Below, in pieces: positions 1 to 9,427 of a stretch of 64,000 nucleotides of DNA. Under the pieces are notes generated by a model. That model was not told the DNA's origin. It worked only from the letters and a program-made list of their open reading frames with translations, and ran no database searches. Each line of letters opens with the position of its first letter. Position 1 is the first letter of the stretch. The stretch is from Lachancea mirantina (taxonomy: Eukaryota; Ascomycota; Saccharomycetes; Saccharomycetales; Saccharomycetaceae): the NCBI GenBank assembly GCA_900074745.1, contig LT598467.1:124001-188000 (forward strand). Reading direction: 5' to 3'. The position numbers and the translations under genes are program-made.

Positions 1-237
1 TTTTAGTGGTTTGCATCTCCCGTATTAACCATGGATTGATCAATTTGGCTCCAGCTGGATGAATCGGAACGACCAAAGATGCCGAATACGAGTTAAAAGC
101 TAAGTGTTTACCCTACGGTAATGTAGATATATTTCGATGTAATATATGGTTTCTGATGCCTACAAAGACTTAGTATTCGCCCCGCCGTTGGTACACAAAT
201 TGTCTAAAAGCATATGGTGGTAAGGCATCTTGGGAAA

Positions 238-1779
238 TTATTTGGCTGGCTTTTTCCAGAAGTATTGTTTGTGAGTCTTCCTGCAATTTCGCAACCCAGA
301 TCTCCCACCTTTCAATGAGGTAACAAGCATCCTGCGGTCGGTGTCGGGATCATTCTCAAGATCATAATAGTATTCTTCGTCAAGTGGCTTTCCTGCGGCA
401 TCCTTCCCCTGGCGGCGAATGACACCGATGCATTTCTCAGTCACTAAAAGAGCGCGCAACTCTGACGTGTCCAGTGCTGAAATCTTGGAGTTGACGTCTT
501 TCAAAAGAGAAAGTGGTACCTGCTGAACGTTGGAGAATGCCAAGTAATTGATGAGTACATTTTGTAACTCGACAATTGGTACATTTTTGCTAATGAGACA
601 TGAGACTATCTCTTCAGGAGTTGCGTCCTTGCCAGCAATTTGATTCTTTCGCTTATGATTTTTCTTTGGCGATGGTGATTCGAATTTTCGCCTTCTAATC
701 GAAATTGGATCTGCCACCATTTCTTCGGAATTCACTCCGGGTTCTTTAGCTTGCAAGCAAGTGCCTTGTTCTATCGTGGTGTGTGCGGCTTTGGTGCGCG
801 TGCCCTTATACAACGAAGGCGTCAATGACGTGACCATTATAGGTAACATTTCAGGGGTTGTTAAGGTGGCTGGTTCCAATCTTATTTCCTCTTGGTGTTC
901 CATTAAGGTGTTCGTACGTGGTGGAGTAGAAAGAAGATCAATTTGCGACTGACCACCTTTTTGTGAAGTTGTAACGCTATGGTAAAAACTTCCATTCGGA
1001 AGACGCAAAGCCTCTAGCTCGTCTTCCGTTTCCGTCGCATTCTCAGCTTCTTCATCAGAAGTCAGCGAAAGGAAAGCCTGCATGTTTTGCCTAAAATCGA
1101 TGACCGTGTCTTTAAAGAAGGGCATCAAGACTGTCTCACCCTTGAACATCACGAACGAAGTGTTCTCTTCATCCTGAACTATTTCTCTGTCACTTAATCT
1201 AGGTTGGTCTGTGTTCTGAGAAAATTCGTAGACTAAAGAATCGCTAGCACACCGGAGAAGCGGAAGATCCAATCTGTGAGGTATGTCAACAATGAGTCCG
1301 TTGGAACCAGTGCACTCTAATTTCACTTGCTCGGTTTCTGAGAGATAACTCACGTAGGCATGGTGCCTAGAAATGCTTTTGTGTCGAGGTAGAAGTATAT
1401 CGCACAGAGTGGTGCTTCGGCCCACAGATATGCGCGAACCGCTAAGGGCATCCAAGAAAATGGAAATTTTGAATCCACGCGTCGTCTTTCTATGACGGCC
1501 TTCTTTAGCAGCCGCCCTTGATTCTGGGGGCGAGGAGTTACGGATCCTGACCGGCGACGAGGACCTGTCAAGCGTTGACGACGGATTCGGAGTGGGATAC
1601 TCTGTGGAGCGCCGGTTGACAAATCTTCGAGGAGGCTTGATTTCTCGTTTCTGGAAAAAGTCGATAGTCGCTGCCAATGGCTTCACAGAGGGCTGAAAGA
1701 AGGGGTCTTCGTGGTCACCTTGGCCTTTCTCATGTTCTAGCACGCGAGCCGGAGATGAAGGTGGAAACTGGACAGACAT
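238..1779 (-). CDS. TOS4/PLM2: FHA-domain G1/S transcription-associated protein (Tos4/Plm2 family)
   Basis: A 513-residue protein with one forkhead-associated (FHA) domain near residues 104-165. The phosphothreonine-binding signature is visible as GRS at about 120-122, SRHH at about 137-140 and NG at about 160. The rest is low-complexity and Ser/Pro-rich, with a basic stretch near 370-385. In S. cerevisiae Tos4 and Plm2 are ohnologous SBF/MBF targets that bind chromatin and act in the DNA damage and replication stress response. The frame stays open 7 codons upstream of this ATG but only from a TTG, so the ATG ending at 1779 is the start. It is divergent from RPL37, as PLM2 is from RPL37B in S. 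cerevisiae. Upstream MCB-type boxes support G1/S regulation. Since the species appears not to be duplicated, one gene should correspond to both yeast copies. Confidence 0.9.
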   Translation of the reverse strand: MSVQFPPSSPARVLEHEKGQGDHEDPFFQPSVKPLAATIDFFQKREIKPPRRFVNRRSTEYPTPNPSSTLDRSSSPVRIRNSSPPESRAAAKEGRHRKTTRGFKISIFLDALSGSRISVGRSTTLCDILLPRHKSISRHHAYVSYLSETEQVKLECTGSNGLIVDIPHRLDLPLLRCASDSLVYEFSQNTDQPRLSDREIVQDEENTSFVMFKGETVLMPFFKDTVIDFRQNMQAFLSLTSDEEAENATETEDELEALRLPNGSFYHSVTTSQKGGQSQIDLLSTPPRTNTLMEHQEEIRLEPATLTTPEMLPIMVTSLTPSLYKGTRTKAAHTTIEQGTCLQAKEPGVNSEEMVADPISIRRRKFESPSPKKNHKRKNQIAGKDATPEEIVSCLISKNVPIVELQNVLINYLAFSNVQQVPLSLLKDVNSKISALDTSELRALLVTEKCIGVIRRQGKDAAGKPLDEEYYYDLENDPDTDRRMLVTSLKGGRSGLRNCRKTHKQYFWKKPAK

Positions 1780-1948
1780 AATCGACGGTTGAAATTTCAA
1801 TTTTGCCTCTAACTTAGATATTCGTAGGATTTAAATAATGCTGGTCTACAGCTGCAATTGGCCTAGGAGAGCCAAAAACGAAATTTTATTGATAATTCTT
1901 GACAATTTTAGCTGCCAATGCTTCCTGGGCAATATGTAGAACCACCGG

Positions 1949-1996
1949 ACGCGTCTGTTGTTCTTTTTTTTTCTCTACGCGTTTTGCGTTTTCGCG
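1949..1996 (-). promoter_or_regulatory. Cluster of MBF/SBF (MCB/SCB) sites upstream of TOS4/PLM2
   Basis: Two exact ACGCGT MCB boxes lie at 1949-1954 and 1977-1982. A CGCGAAAA SCB-like box (minus strand) lies at 1989-1996. They are about 170-220 bp upstream of the TOS4/PLM2 ATG. S. cerevisiae TOS4 and PLM2 are classic SBF/MBF targets, so G1/S induction is the natural reading. Function is inferred from the pattern only. Confidence 0.75.
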
Positions 1997-2095
1997 TCGC
2001 ATTTTCAGCACTTGTCACGATAAGTTCGTTGGGGCATGTTAGAGATATTTCTCACTGACTAGCATCCGTACATTTTTCACATAAAAAGTCTCTCG

Positions 2096-2178
2096 AAACC
2101 CAGACATTACCATATTTTAATTTTCTAACTTTACAAAAGCTCAGCTCCGTGGGAAATGCCTTCTTTGTCTCTGGGTGC
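2096..2178 (+). promoter_or_regulatory. Putative Rap1 site pair in the RPL37 promoter
   Basis: AAACCCAGACATT at 2096-2108 resembles the Rap1 consensus ACACCCANACAT. An inverted, weaker relative, TGTCTCTGGGTGC, lies at 2166-2178. Both are within 260 bp of the RPL37 ATG, as is typical for ribosomal protein promoters. The matches are imperfect. Confidence 0.45.
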
Positions 2179-2355
2179 GCCAATGCAGAGCGTCCGAGCG
2201 ACTCGAACGATGCAAACTTTCAGATGTCATCCGTGCACCACACGGTGCAGCTTCGATGGCCCATGGGAGCTGAGGTGTTTCATAGTATCTAAAACTTTTC
2301 AAACTATCCTGCTTGAAGAACACACACCTACAGGTCACAGAAATCAGAAGCTAAT

Positions 2356-3052
2356 ATGGGTAGTATGTACACAATAAGGCTGACAGTTTGAAGCACTGCA
2401 CGAAGTTATGACCAATATGACCAACAGGATTAGACGGTAGTGGATATCTGGATGTTTTAATAAACATTTTTCAATCAGTTGTAATTCGAGTTGAGGGGGC
2501 TGGTTAAACAAAGTTAAGTTAAATTGAAATGAATTAAAGTAGATGGGCATTGGGACCTTCTGGGAAGAATAGCAGGGGTACTGAGCCGTTGAAAATGTGG
2601 TTTTGAAAGCGCAAAGGTCGAAGTTTTGATAATTGACAAGAGAATGCTTGCTGGATCTTTATTTTGCTCGCTTCTGAGCTTTCTTTCTGGAAGTCCAAGA
2701 TACTTTGAAGGAACTGCTACTGGTGTCTCTCCTGGTTTTAAGGTTTAAGCTTCTATGAAATTACTCAATTTGGTTACTAACGCATTTAACAGAGGGTACT
2801 CCTTCTTTCGGTAAGCGTCACAACAAGTCTCACACTCTATGCAACAGATGTGGTCGTCGTTCTTTCCACGTTCAAAAGAAGACTTGTGCTTCCTGTGGCT
2901 ACCCAGCTGCCAAGATGAGATCTCACAACTGGGCTGCTAAGGCTAAGAGAAGAAGAACCACCGGTTCCGGTAGAATGTCCTACTTGAAGCACGTCTCTAG
3001 AAGATTCAAGAACGACTTCCAATCCGGTGTCGCCAAGCCACAATCCGCTTAA
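2356..3052 (+). CDS. RPL37: Ribosomal protein eL37 (60S), spliced gene
   Basis: This gene encodes an 88-residue large-subunit ribosomal protein in two exons. Exon 1 is only seven bases, ATGGGTA at 2356-2362. Exon 2 runs from 2793 to the TAA at 3050-3052. Splicing after codon position 1 gives [14 protein letters not shown] and restores the family's N-terminus. Four cysteines at residues 19, 22, 34 and 37 form the C4 zinc finger. The protein is very basic, uses strongly preferred codons (AGA, GGT, AAG, TTC) and has the family's usual length. It converges on LCD1 with about 118 bp between the stops and diverges from TOS4/PLM2, matching YDR499W-YDR500C-YDR501W. A plain ORF search misses it because exon 2 has no suitable start. 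Confidence 0.95.
2363..2792 (+). other. RPL37 spliceosomal intron (430 nt)
   Basis: The 5' splice site is a canonical GTATGT at 2363-2368. The branch site is a perfect TACTAAC at 2775-2781. The 3' splice site is AACAG ending at 2792, only 11 nt beyond the branch box. The intron interrupts codon 3 after its first base. I saw no snoRNA signature inside it. Confidence 0.93.
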
Positions 3053-3170
3053 GTGACTTTCAAGGACTGTTAGTTTTTCAAGGTTCCAGCGCCACAGGCT
3101 TCTCTATAGTATCATATTGCAGGTTAATACAAGCAATGAATTTTATCATTAGAATTTTCTATTTACCATG

Positions 3171-5309
3171 TCATGCATTTTGGGGTATCAATGCCTCGGG
3201 CTCTTGTACCATAGCCATGTACAGATCATCGGCGTCTTCCATCGACGTCATTTCCTCTAGCATGGCTTTCGCCATTCCTTTGACGTGCTCTTCGATGCCA
3301 AGCGTCGTGATTTCATAAGATCGTACGTTGCTGCCCTGCTCGAGCTCGCGGGTAATGAAGTCAGGCAAATGCCCGTCAAAAGCGTCTACAAAAAAATCTT
3401 GGTCATCTGAGATTTCAAATTGATGGATGCGATCAACCAAATCTTTGTAGCCGTCTCCTTCGACCTCTAGCAAATTTTCTCTAGAAGAAGTCCCGAACAC
3501 AATCCGCCACAAAGCAACAGTCAATTCAGATTCTACTTCCTTCACCTGTAATGGTTCGCATTGGCCCCTTTTCCAAATAGAGTAGATAAATTCGACACAT
3601 TGCGAGATGAATTCGCAATGCGTGACTATATTTTCCGAGTCACGACCTGCGAGGACCGTCAACAGTGTTTCCTGTTGAATAGCAAGCTGCCTCGCACAAG
3701 ATATAAAGAGCTCTTGTTCATTGCCCAATCTGTCATAGATTAGAAGCAGTTTCTCGAAGCATTTCAGAATTGACTTTTTCAGTCTTATTGACCACCACTC
3801 CACGTCAACCGTAAACTCGCACAAGTCATCATCATCCTCGAAGTCCTTCATAATAACTTCAGGTATACTCTGGACTGTGTCTTTGGAGACTAATTTCGAA
3901 AGGTAGGCACCGTTGTGGTTATCCCCCATATGACGGATAAGGCCGTAAATGTTGGTATCTTTCGACAGATACAAACAACTGTTTTTCGAATCAGTTGAGT
4001 AAACATTGACTGCCTTCCTTTCGAATATATTAATCGTGCGTCTTGACGCGTTAATCCACCATTCCAGCTTAATTTTGTCCCTTATCTGTAAATTTTCGAG
4101 AACGATGCTCGTTATGCAATTCAGCATCTCCACCGAATTATAAATCACGTTGAAAACCGGTTGATGAGATATGCTCAGACTATACCGCATAAGATCATCC
4201 AAGGCTTTGAGAAAGGACTCGTCTACGAAAGCCGCTGAAGCTTGTGCTGATTGAGTTTGTAGGATCTTAAGCGTCCTTTCCAGGATGTCAAAAGAATATA
4301 GTACGACCAGGATGTCAATGAACTCATATTGAAATGTAGGTGGTCCGACGCCTAAATCATGGACAGTTCGATGCAATGGTTTTTTGAGAACGTGACGATT
4401 GACGCGAATCAAATCAGAGCCAAACATAAAAATATCTTTGAGGGCTGTCTCACGTACGGCGCTGGGCCTAAACGTTATCGTTTGAAACATTAAGGCAACG
4501 AGGAAAGGAACCGCTGTTCGGCATTCTTTCTCATTGTGAGAGATCTCCTTTATCAAAACAGCCAAGCTCTCTAAAACGACATCGATCATTCCATCCAATT
4601 TGATAGATCTTTTCTTCAGTTCAGCCAGCATACCAAAGATACTTCTCCCAATTGAAATTTCGGATGAAATGGATAAACTTTTAAATTTCAAAGGGCCGAC
4701 AAACTCTAGTCTAATCTGATTTAGTATCTCCATCGTTGTCAAATCTGACCCTGGGAGTCGATGCGTTATAAGAACATCGTAAAAATCGCTAACCTCGTCC
4801 GTTACCACATGATGTTGTTTTAAAGAAGCCAACTCGACTTTTGGAGAGTCTTCTACTTTTCTTCTCTTAACGGATACTTTGGTCGAATTAACAGACGAAT
4901 CTGGTGTGATATTAGAAGAATTCGTGGCGCCTCCCATGTGCCGCGGCTTGAGCTTTTCTGTCATGGCCGAAAACTTCTTCTCATCTTCAGCCCTTTGTAA
5001 CTCAATCTTAAGTTTCTCGATCTCTTGCTGATGTAAATTTGACTGTTCGCGAGCCTTCTCGGTCTGCTTCTTATGTTCAGTCTCATTTTCCAATCGGGTG
5101 ATTTCAAGTCTCCCTCTAAGAATACTAGCTTCGCCTTGGGCCGTCAGCAGCTTTTCTTCTAATAGGGCAAGTTTTTTCAAAACGTCAGTGTTATTCGTTT
5201 CTGGCCTGCTTTGGGGCAAACAGGCGCTAGATTCCTTGGGTGGTCTGCACGAAAGCTGCTCTAAAAGGTCATCATCCTCTGACGACGAATCACCAGCCCA
5301 TTTATCCAT
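3171..5309 (-). CDS. LCD1: DNA damage checkpoint adaptor Lcd1/Ddc2 (ATRIP homologue)
   Basis: A 712-residue protein close in size to S. cerevisiae Lcd1/Ddc2 (about 747). The N-terminus is acidic (a run of Ser, Glu and Asp at residues 7-15), matching the RPA70-binding recruitment motif of ATRIP proteins. A coiled coil rich in Leu, Glu and Lys spans about 41-120, followed by a basic stretch (VKRRKVED) and a long helical C-terminal region. Ddc2 is the obligate partner of Mec1 (ATR) and brings the kinase to RPA-coated single-stranded DNA. The call rests on this architecture and on the RPL37 neighbourhood, which matches YDR499W. The sequence itself is poorly conserved in this family. The first ATG of the frame is used. 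Confidence 0.88.
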   Translation of the reverse strand: MDKWAGDSSSEDDDLLEQLSCRPPKESSACLPQSRPETNNTDVLKKLALLEEKLLTAQGEASILRGRLEITRLENETEHKKQTEKAREQSNLHQQEIEKLKIELQRAEDEKKFSAMTEKLKPRHMGGATNSSNITPDSSVNSTKVSVKRRKVEDSPKVELASLKQHHVVTDEVSDFYDVLITHRLPGSDLTTMEILNQIRLEFVGPLKFKSLSISSEISIGRSIFGMLAELKKRSIKLDGMIDVVLESLAVLIKEISHNEKECRTAVPFLVALMFQTITFRPSAVRETALKDIFMFGSDLIRVNRHVLKKPLHRTVHDLGVGPPTFQYEFIDILVVLYSFDILERTLKILQTQSAQASAAFVDESFLKALDDLMRYSLSISHQPVFNVIYNSVEMLNCITSIVLENLQIRDKIKLEWWINASRRTINIFERKAVNVYSTDSKNSCLYLSKDTNIYGLIRHMGDNHNGAYLSKLVSKDTVQSIPEVIMKDFEDDDDLCEFTVDVEWWSIRLKKSILKCFEKLLLIYDRLGNEQELFISCARQLAIQQETLLTVLAGRDSENIVTHCEFISQCVEFIYSIWKRGQCEPLQVKEVESELTVALWRIVFGTSSRENLLEVEGDGYKDLVDRIHQFEISDDQDFFVDAFDGHLPDFITRELEQGSNVRSYEITTLGIEEHVKGMAKAMLEEMTSMEDADDLYMAMVQEPEALIPQNA

Positions 5310-6009
5310 TCCTTGCGATAAATTTGCGACCCTCCTTTGACTCTGCTCGCTCTATTTTTTCTGTCATGTTGTTGTAGTTAATCATATGTGTAGATGAAAG
5401 TCTAAATTGTCAATAGTCATTACCGCGTTTCAACGTAAGATTTCAAGAAGTGGAAACCAATAGATTGACAGGATTTGCTATTCTAAGCTATTCACTGAAT
5501 TTACTGTCTTCTGTATTGTCATCTCAAACTCTGCTTTCTCTACCATTATATGCAGTAGCTAGCAGCATCTAAACATAAGTTCGAAGTTTAATTATATTGA
5601 GGTCAAGGTAATCCAGAATGGCTAGCCAGCGTGACGCCGCAGCTCTAACAGTAATATTTTACATTTAAACTTGAAATCGCGTATGAATAGTTCTCCCTGA
5701 GTGAGGGCTTCAAGTGACTGAGCACTAGCCGAGGATACAACGATGCGGGAAACGGCTCCAAAGTTTCAGGACTGCATACCACAACAGGGCGCCCGTAATC
5801 AAAGCATTGCCATCTATCGCATTTTAATAACAAGCACTTGCTCAGAATTGAGGTCTTGCTCTTGCCCTCATCCCCGTTAATCATGAATTTCGTTAAGTTT
5901 TCAAAACTGATGATGATACTGATGATTGTTCGAGATCGAAAAATTTTACGATGAGGAAACTTGAACCTGCCAAACTACAGCTAAAAACCAAACTATTAAA
6001 GAGGACGAG
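5310..6009. other. Divergent LCD1/EMG1 intergenic region
   Basis: A 700 bp region shared by the two divergent promoters. It holds the RRPE and PAC motifs next to EMG1. A 79-codon minus-strand frame at 5645-5884 has no recognisable homologue and I do not call it. No tRNA or snoRNA was evident. Confidence 0.6.
5938..5956 (+). promoter_or_regulatory. RRPE and PAC ribosome-biogenesis motifs upstream of EMG1
   Basis: GAAAAATTTT at 5938-5947 is an RRPE (Stb3-type) motif. CGATGAGG at 5949-5956 is a PAC (Dot6/Tod6-type) motif. They are one base apart and about 55-70 bp upstream of the EMG1 ATG. This pair marks the yeast ribosome biogenesis regulon, to which EMG1 belongs. Confidence 0.82.
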
Positions 6010-6771
6010 ATGGTTGAAGACTCTAAAGTGAGGGATGCTTTAAAGAATGGCGAAAAAAAGGTGCTTCCTGCTTCATTGGTACCTCAGGCGCCTCCAGTTT
6101 TGACTTCTAAAGACAAAACGACACAGCGGCTCATCATTGTCTTGTCGATGGCATCGCTGGAAACACACAAGATTTCATCATCATCTGGAGCAGGCGGTGA
6201 TAAATACGTGCTATTGAATTGCGATGACCACCAAGGGCTGTTGAAGAAAATGGGTCGTGACATAAGCGAGGCCAGACCAGACATCACACATCAATGCCTG
6301 CTTACGCTGCTGGATTCGCCTATCAATAAGGCGGGCAAACTCCAGGTTTATGTGCAGACCAACAAAGGTGTGCTAATCGAAGTAAATCCTACGGTTCGTA
6401 TTCCAAGAACGTTCAAGAGATTTTCCGGTCTGATGGTCCAGTTGCTGCACAAGCTGTCGATTAGATCGGTCAATTCTGAAGAAAAACTTCTCAAAGTGAT
6501 CAAGAATCCCATAACGGATCATCTGCCCACTAAATGCCGTAAGGTGACGTTGTCGTTTGACGCTCCAGTGGTTCGTGTCCAAGACTACATAGAGAAGTTG
6601 GACACGGACGAAAGTGTATGTGTATTCGTGGGCGCAATGGCGAGAGGAAAGGATAATTTCGCGGATGAGTGGGTCGACGAAAAGGTCGGTCTTTCCAATT
6701 ATCCCCTATCTGCATCGGTTGCGTGCTCCAAATTTTGCCATGGCGCCGAAGATGCGTGGAACATTTTATAA
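6010..6771 (+). CDS. EMG1: 18S rRNA pseudouridine N1-methyltransferase Emg1/Nep1
   Basis: A 253-residue protein, nearly the same length as S. cerevisiae Emg1 (252). It belongs to the SPOUT class of knotted methyltransferases. It methylates N1 of the hypermodified pseudouridine in helix 35 of 18S rRNA and is needed for 40S biogenesis in the nucleolus. Conserved blocks include LLNCDDHQG near 70-80, [16 protein letters not shown] near 90-105, [13 protein letters not shown] near 134-146, and the C-terminal SAM-binding segment with VGAMARG and LSNYPLSAS. The gene lies next to RPL37 and LCD1; in S. cerevisiae EMG1 (YLR186W) follows RPL37A. The ATG at 6010 is the first in frame and gives the expected N-terminus. 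Confidence 0.96.
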   Translation: MVEDSKVRDALKNGEKKVLPASLVPQAPPVLTSKDKTTQRLIIVLSMASLETHKISSSSGAGGDKYVLLNCDDHQGLLKKMGRDISEARPDITHQCLLTLLDSPINKAGKLQVYVQTNKGVLIEVNPTVRIPRTFKRFSGLMVQLLHKLSIRSVNSEEKLLKVIKNPITDHLPTKCRKVTLSFDAPVVRVQDYIEKLDTDESVCVFVGAMARGKDNFADEWVDEKVGLSNYPLSASVACSKFCHGAEDAWNIL

Positions 6772-7573
6772 AGGTTAAATAACGAGTAAAGGCTATTTTA
6801 AGAAATTTTCATACGTGCATCTAACTAATGTTCAATACCTGATTAAAGAGACAGGTAAACGAGGACATGCATGTTGAATTCTTTAAGATTCGATCCTGGC
6901 ACAAGGGTGAATCATGGTGGTGACAATTTTTTCAAAAGTGAGTTTGTACACCAAATCATAAAATAGATTTAACATCGGGTAAACTATTGTTAACAGTAAC
7001 AGGCCCAGGTAAAAAAGACCCACATAGCAGTAATCCCGCTCTACCAGGATATAACCCTGCAAGGTATAGTATTGATATATAGAAAGCTAAATTCGGGTCT
7101 TGAAAGCTTTCAATTTTGAGCCTTTCCTAAGGTTTTAGATTTAAAATCTACTCATAGTTTATCGAATTTAATTTGAGAAAACAATCCGCGATTGCCAAAA
7201 GATTGACGAAGTCTCCATCTGAGGTGTTTAATATACTTTCTTTTCGTCGACCCCTCTCATCATAAGTCAGAATAACCACATTATGATCATTACGATAAAT
7301 TAGAAAATGAATTTCCCTCAATTATAATGAGACGTTATTTCTAATTAAGAGATTGTTACCCATATCTATTAGCATTTTTAAAACACCCAGTGCGTTGTAA
7401 AAAACTGCTTTTGATTATGACCCTCTCTACAGCTTATGGCTGCTGCCAGAATGTTTCTCAAACATTTGTGTTTCAAATATGTTATACTAGGGTAAGAGCT
7501 GTAACAACATCGAACATATATTAAAGCAGACAAATAATGAGCCGCTTGTTTAATTCACTAATGGAATCCGGCG
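6772..7573. other. EMG1-PRM1 intergenic region
   Basis: An AT-rich 0.8 kb spacer between tandem genes. Its right end holds the PRM1 promoter, with pheromone response elements, a TATA-like ATATATTAA near 7515 and a short upstream ORF. I recognised nothing in 6772-7440. Confidence 0.6.
7452..7475 (+). promoter_or_regulatory. Pheromone response elements upstream of PRM1
   Basis: TGTTTCA at 7469-7475 is an exact reverse-orientation Ste12 element (TGAAACA). A near match, TGTTTCT, lies at 7452-7458. Ste12 commonly works from paired elements. They sit about 100-120 bp upstream of PRM1, whose S. cerevisiae orthologue is induced by mating pheromone. Confidence 0.7.
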
Positions 7574-7584
7574 ATGGTCACTAG
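7537..7584 (+). other. Short upstream ORF overlapping the PRM1 start codon
   Basis: ATG at 7537 opens 15 codons ending in TAG at 7582-7584, with a second in-frame ATG at 7561. It overlaps the PRM1 ATG (7574) in a different frame. It would hinder PRM1 translation on any transcript that starts upstream of 7537. Whether it lies in the mRNA is unknown. Confidence 0.4.
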
Positions 7585-9427
7585 TTATTTACAACTGGGA
7601 GATCGGCTTTCTCAAATATGGCTAAACAAATATACCTTATGTGTGACTCTGGTGATAGCGAAATTGACAATTTCTATAACGTCACTCCAAAACCAAGTCA
7701 CAAATACCCAACAGCTTTTGGAGGCCGGCATTAAAACTCTCGAGTTGAATTTTGTACATTCAGTGCAAATGACACCGTTTTACCTGAATGAACTAGGCAA
7801 TTTTCTTATCAAGGAATCAGTAGAAGGGGCCCTGGATGGGAGCTTAAAGCTGGCATCGCTGCTGATTTCAGCGGCGGAGAATGTCGCTAAATTTATGTTT
7901 GATTTCTATTTCGGCACTTACATTTGTCTGGCCACGAGTGCCGTAGATGGCGCTGTAGACGTCGCGACGAATACTACCGAAAAACTGATCGATTTTGTCA
8001 ACGGATCGCTGAGTACAGTTTCCAAGGATCTTAGCGAGGGAGTTGATGAGCTGTCAGATATCGTAAACAAGATTATAAAAGCCGTTGCAAAAATCGAGAG
8101 TCTTGTCACCGGTGACAAGGGCAGCGCAGATGCGCAATTCAAATCTGTTGAGCTTTCCATCGGAAAGCTTCAGAACTTGACAATCCCATCTTCAATTGAT
8201 TCGAAACTGGAAGCACTGTCTCAGAATACACCAAACTTTGACACCGTTATGAATCGTACTCAAAGCGAAATTGCGAAGCCGTTTGAATTGGCACGCAGCA
8301 AAATAGCTTCTTTGAATGTGTCATCCCTTGTCCCAAGAGATGCGTTGCCTGCTGCCCAAACTCCTCAAAATGTTAGCAATCCTTTCCCAGCTCTTTCTTC
8401 AGAACTCAAAGACTTGTGCATCGCGCTCAACAAAAGTTTAAACATAACGCTCATTGTAATAACTGCAATTCTCGCGTTGGTTGCTTTGGCGGCTATGATA
8501 CCCATTGCATTTTCAGAAATGCGACAGTGGTTCCGCCTGCAGCAGCTGAAGGCTCGAATAGACGCGCAACGTCTTTGCAGTGAAAAACATTCTTCGGATC
8601 CGCCGCTAGACGCTATCGAATGTTATCAAAGGGTGTACCACAAGTGGCCTGTGCTTCTCGGGGAATATATATCGCGAAAGCTAAGCCTCCAGGATGGCAC
8701 TCAAAAGCGCATACAGTGGTGCTTTGCTTACGCTCTTTCGCCTTACTGTATGACAATTCTGCTTATTGGGCTGTGCGGGATCTTTGTTGCCATAAGCGAA
8801 TTAGCGATTGTCTCAGTTGCGTCGAGAACTCTGCGCAGCAAAGCGTCAAGCGCAGAAATAGCCAATATCGCATCCTGTATGGACGGCATCCTGACCACTT
8901 CCCTCCAAGAATGGGCTCTCTCTGCCAACAACTACTTGAATACGACACAACAGTCCATAAATTCAGAGGTATTCGGCTGGCTTTACAACGCCAGCAGTGC
9001 ACTAAATGAGACCGCTGCTATTGCGCTTTCCGACATTGACTCTGCCGTAGCGGATGCGTTCAACGGCACGCTACTTTACAAGCCAATCTCAGGGATCGTC
9101 AAATGCACAATTGACAAAAAACTGGAAAAAATACAAAAAGCGGCTGTCTGGGTCAACACCAATGCCAAATTATCATTCCCACCCCTAGACGCTGTATCAT
9201 TGTCTAAAGTGTTTCAATCCGCCTCCAATATATCCAATTCAACAGGGTTCTCAGACACCACCACAAGTTCCATCCACCTAGGTAGCCAGGCTCGAAAAAG
9301 TCTCCAAAAGATCTTGAACCAGTTCAAACAGATAGCTATTACTGAGCTTATCATCTCATCGGCTATTTTGGCAATTTGGATCGGTCAGTGCCTAATCTCT
9401 GTTGCCATTGGTTTCTGGATTAAATAA
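7574..9427 (+). CDS. PRM1: Pheromone-regulated plasma membrane fusion protein Prm1
   Basis: A 617-residue multispanning membrane protein (S. cerevisiae Prm1 is 661). Hydrophobic segments are visible near residues 19-40, 288-312, 384-413 and 588-612. Between them are long extracellular loops rich in Asn-X-Ser/Thr sites. The N-terminal block YLQLGDRLSQIWLNKYT and the segment SAVDGAVDVATNTTEKLI are highly characteristic of Prm1. The protein promotes plasma membrane fusion between mating cells. It precedes CAF120, as in YNL279W-YNL278W. The start at 7574 fits the family N-terminus, but a 15-codon upstream ORF overlaps this ATG in another frame, so transcript start choice may affect translation. 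Confidence 0.94.
   Translation: MVTSYLQLGDRLSQIWLNKYTLCVTLVIAKLTISITSLQNQVTNTQQLLEAGIKTLELNFVHSVQMTPFYLNELGNFLIKESVEGALDGSLKLASLLISAAENVAKFMFDFYFGTYICLATSAVDGAVDVATNTTEKLIDFVNGSLSTVSKDLSEGVDELSDIVNKIIKAVAKIESLVTGDKGSADAQFKSVELSIGKLQNLTIPSSIDSKLEALSQNTPNFDTVMNRTQSEIAKPFELARSKIASLNVSSLVPRDALPAAQTPQNVSNPFPALSSELKDLCIALNKSLNITLIVITAILALVALAAMIPIAFSEMRQWFRLQQLKARIDAQRLCSEKHSSDPPLDAIECYQRVYHKWPVLLGEYISRKLSLQDGTQKRIQWCFAYALSPYCMTILLIGLCGIFVAISELAIVSVASRTLRSKASSAEIANIASCMDGILTTSLQEWALSANNYLNTTQQSINSEVFGWLYNASSALNETAAIALSDIDSAVADAFNGTLLYKPISGIVKCTIDKKLEKIQKAAVWVNTNAKLSFPPLDAVSLSKVFQSASNISNSTGFSDTTTSSIHLGSQARKSLQKILNQFKQIAITELIISSAILAIWIGQCLISVAIGFWIK

Noticed and set aside
5645-5884. 79-codon minus-strand frame between LCD1 and EMG1
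   Set aside because: No recognisable domain, no typical codon bias, and it lies within a divergent promoter region. Not enough to call a gene.
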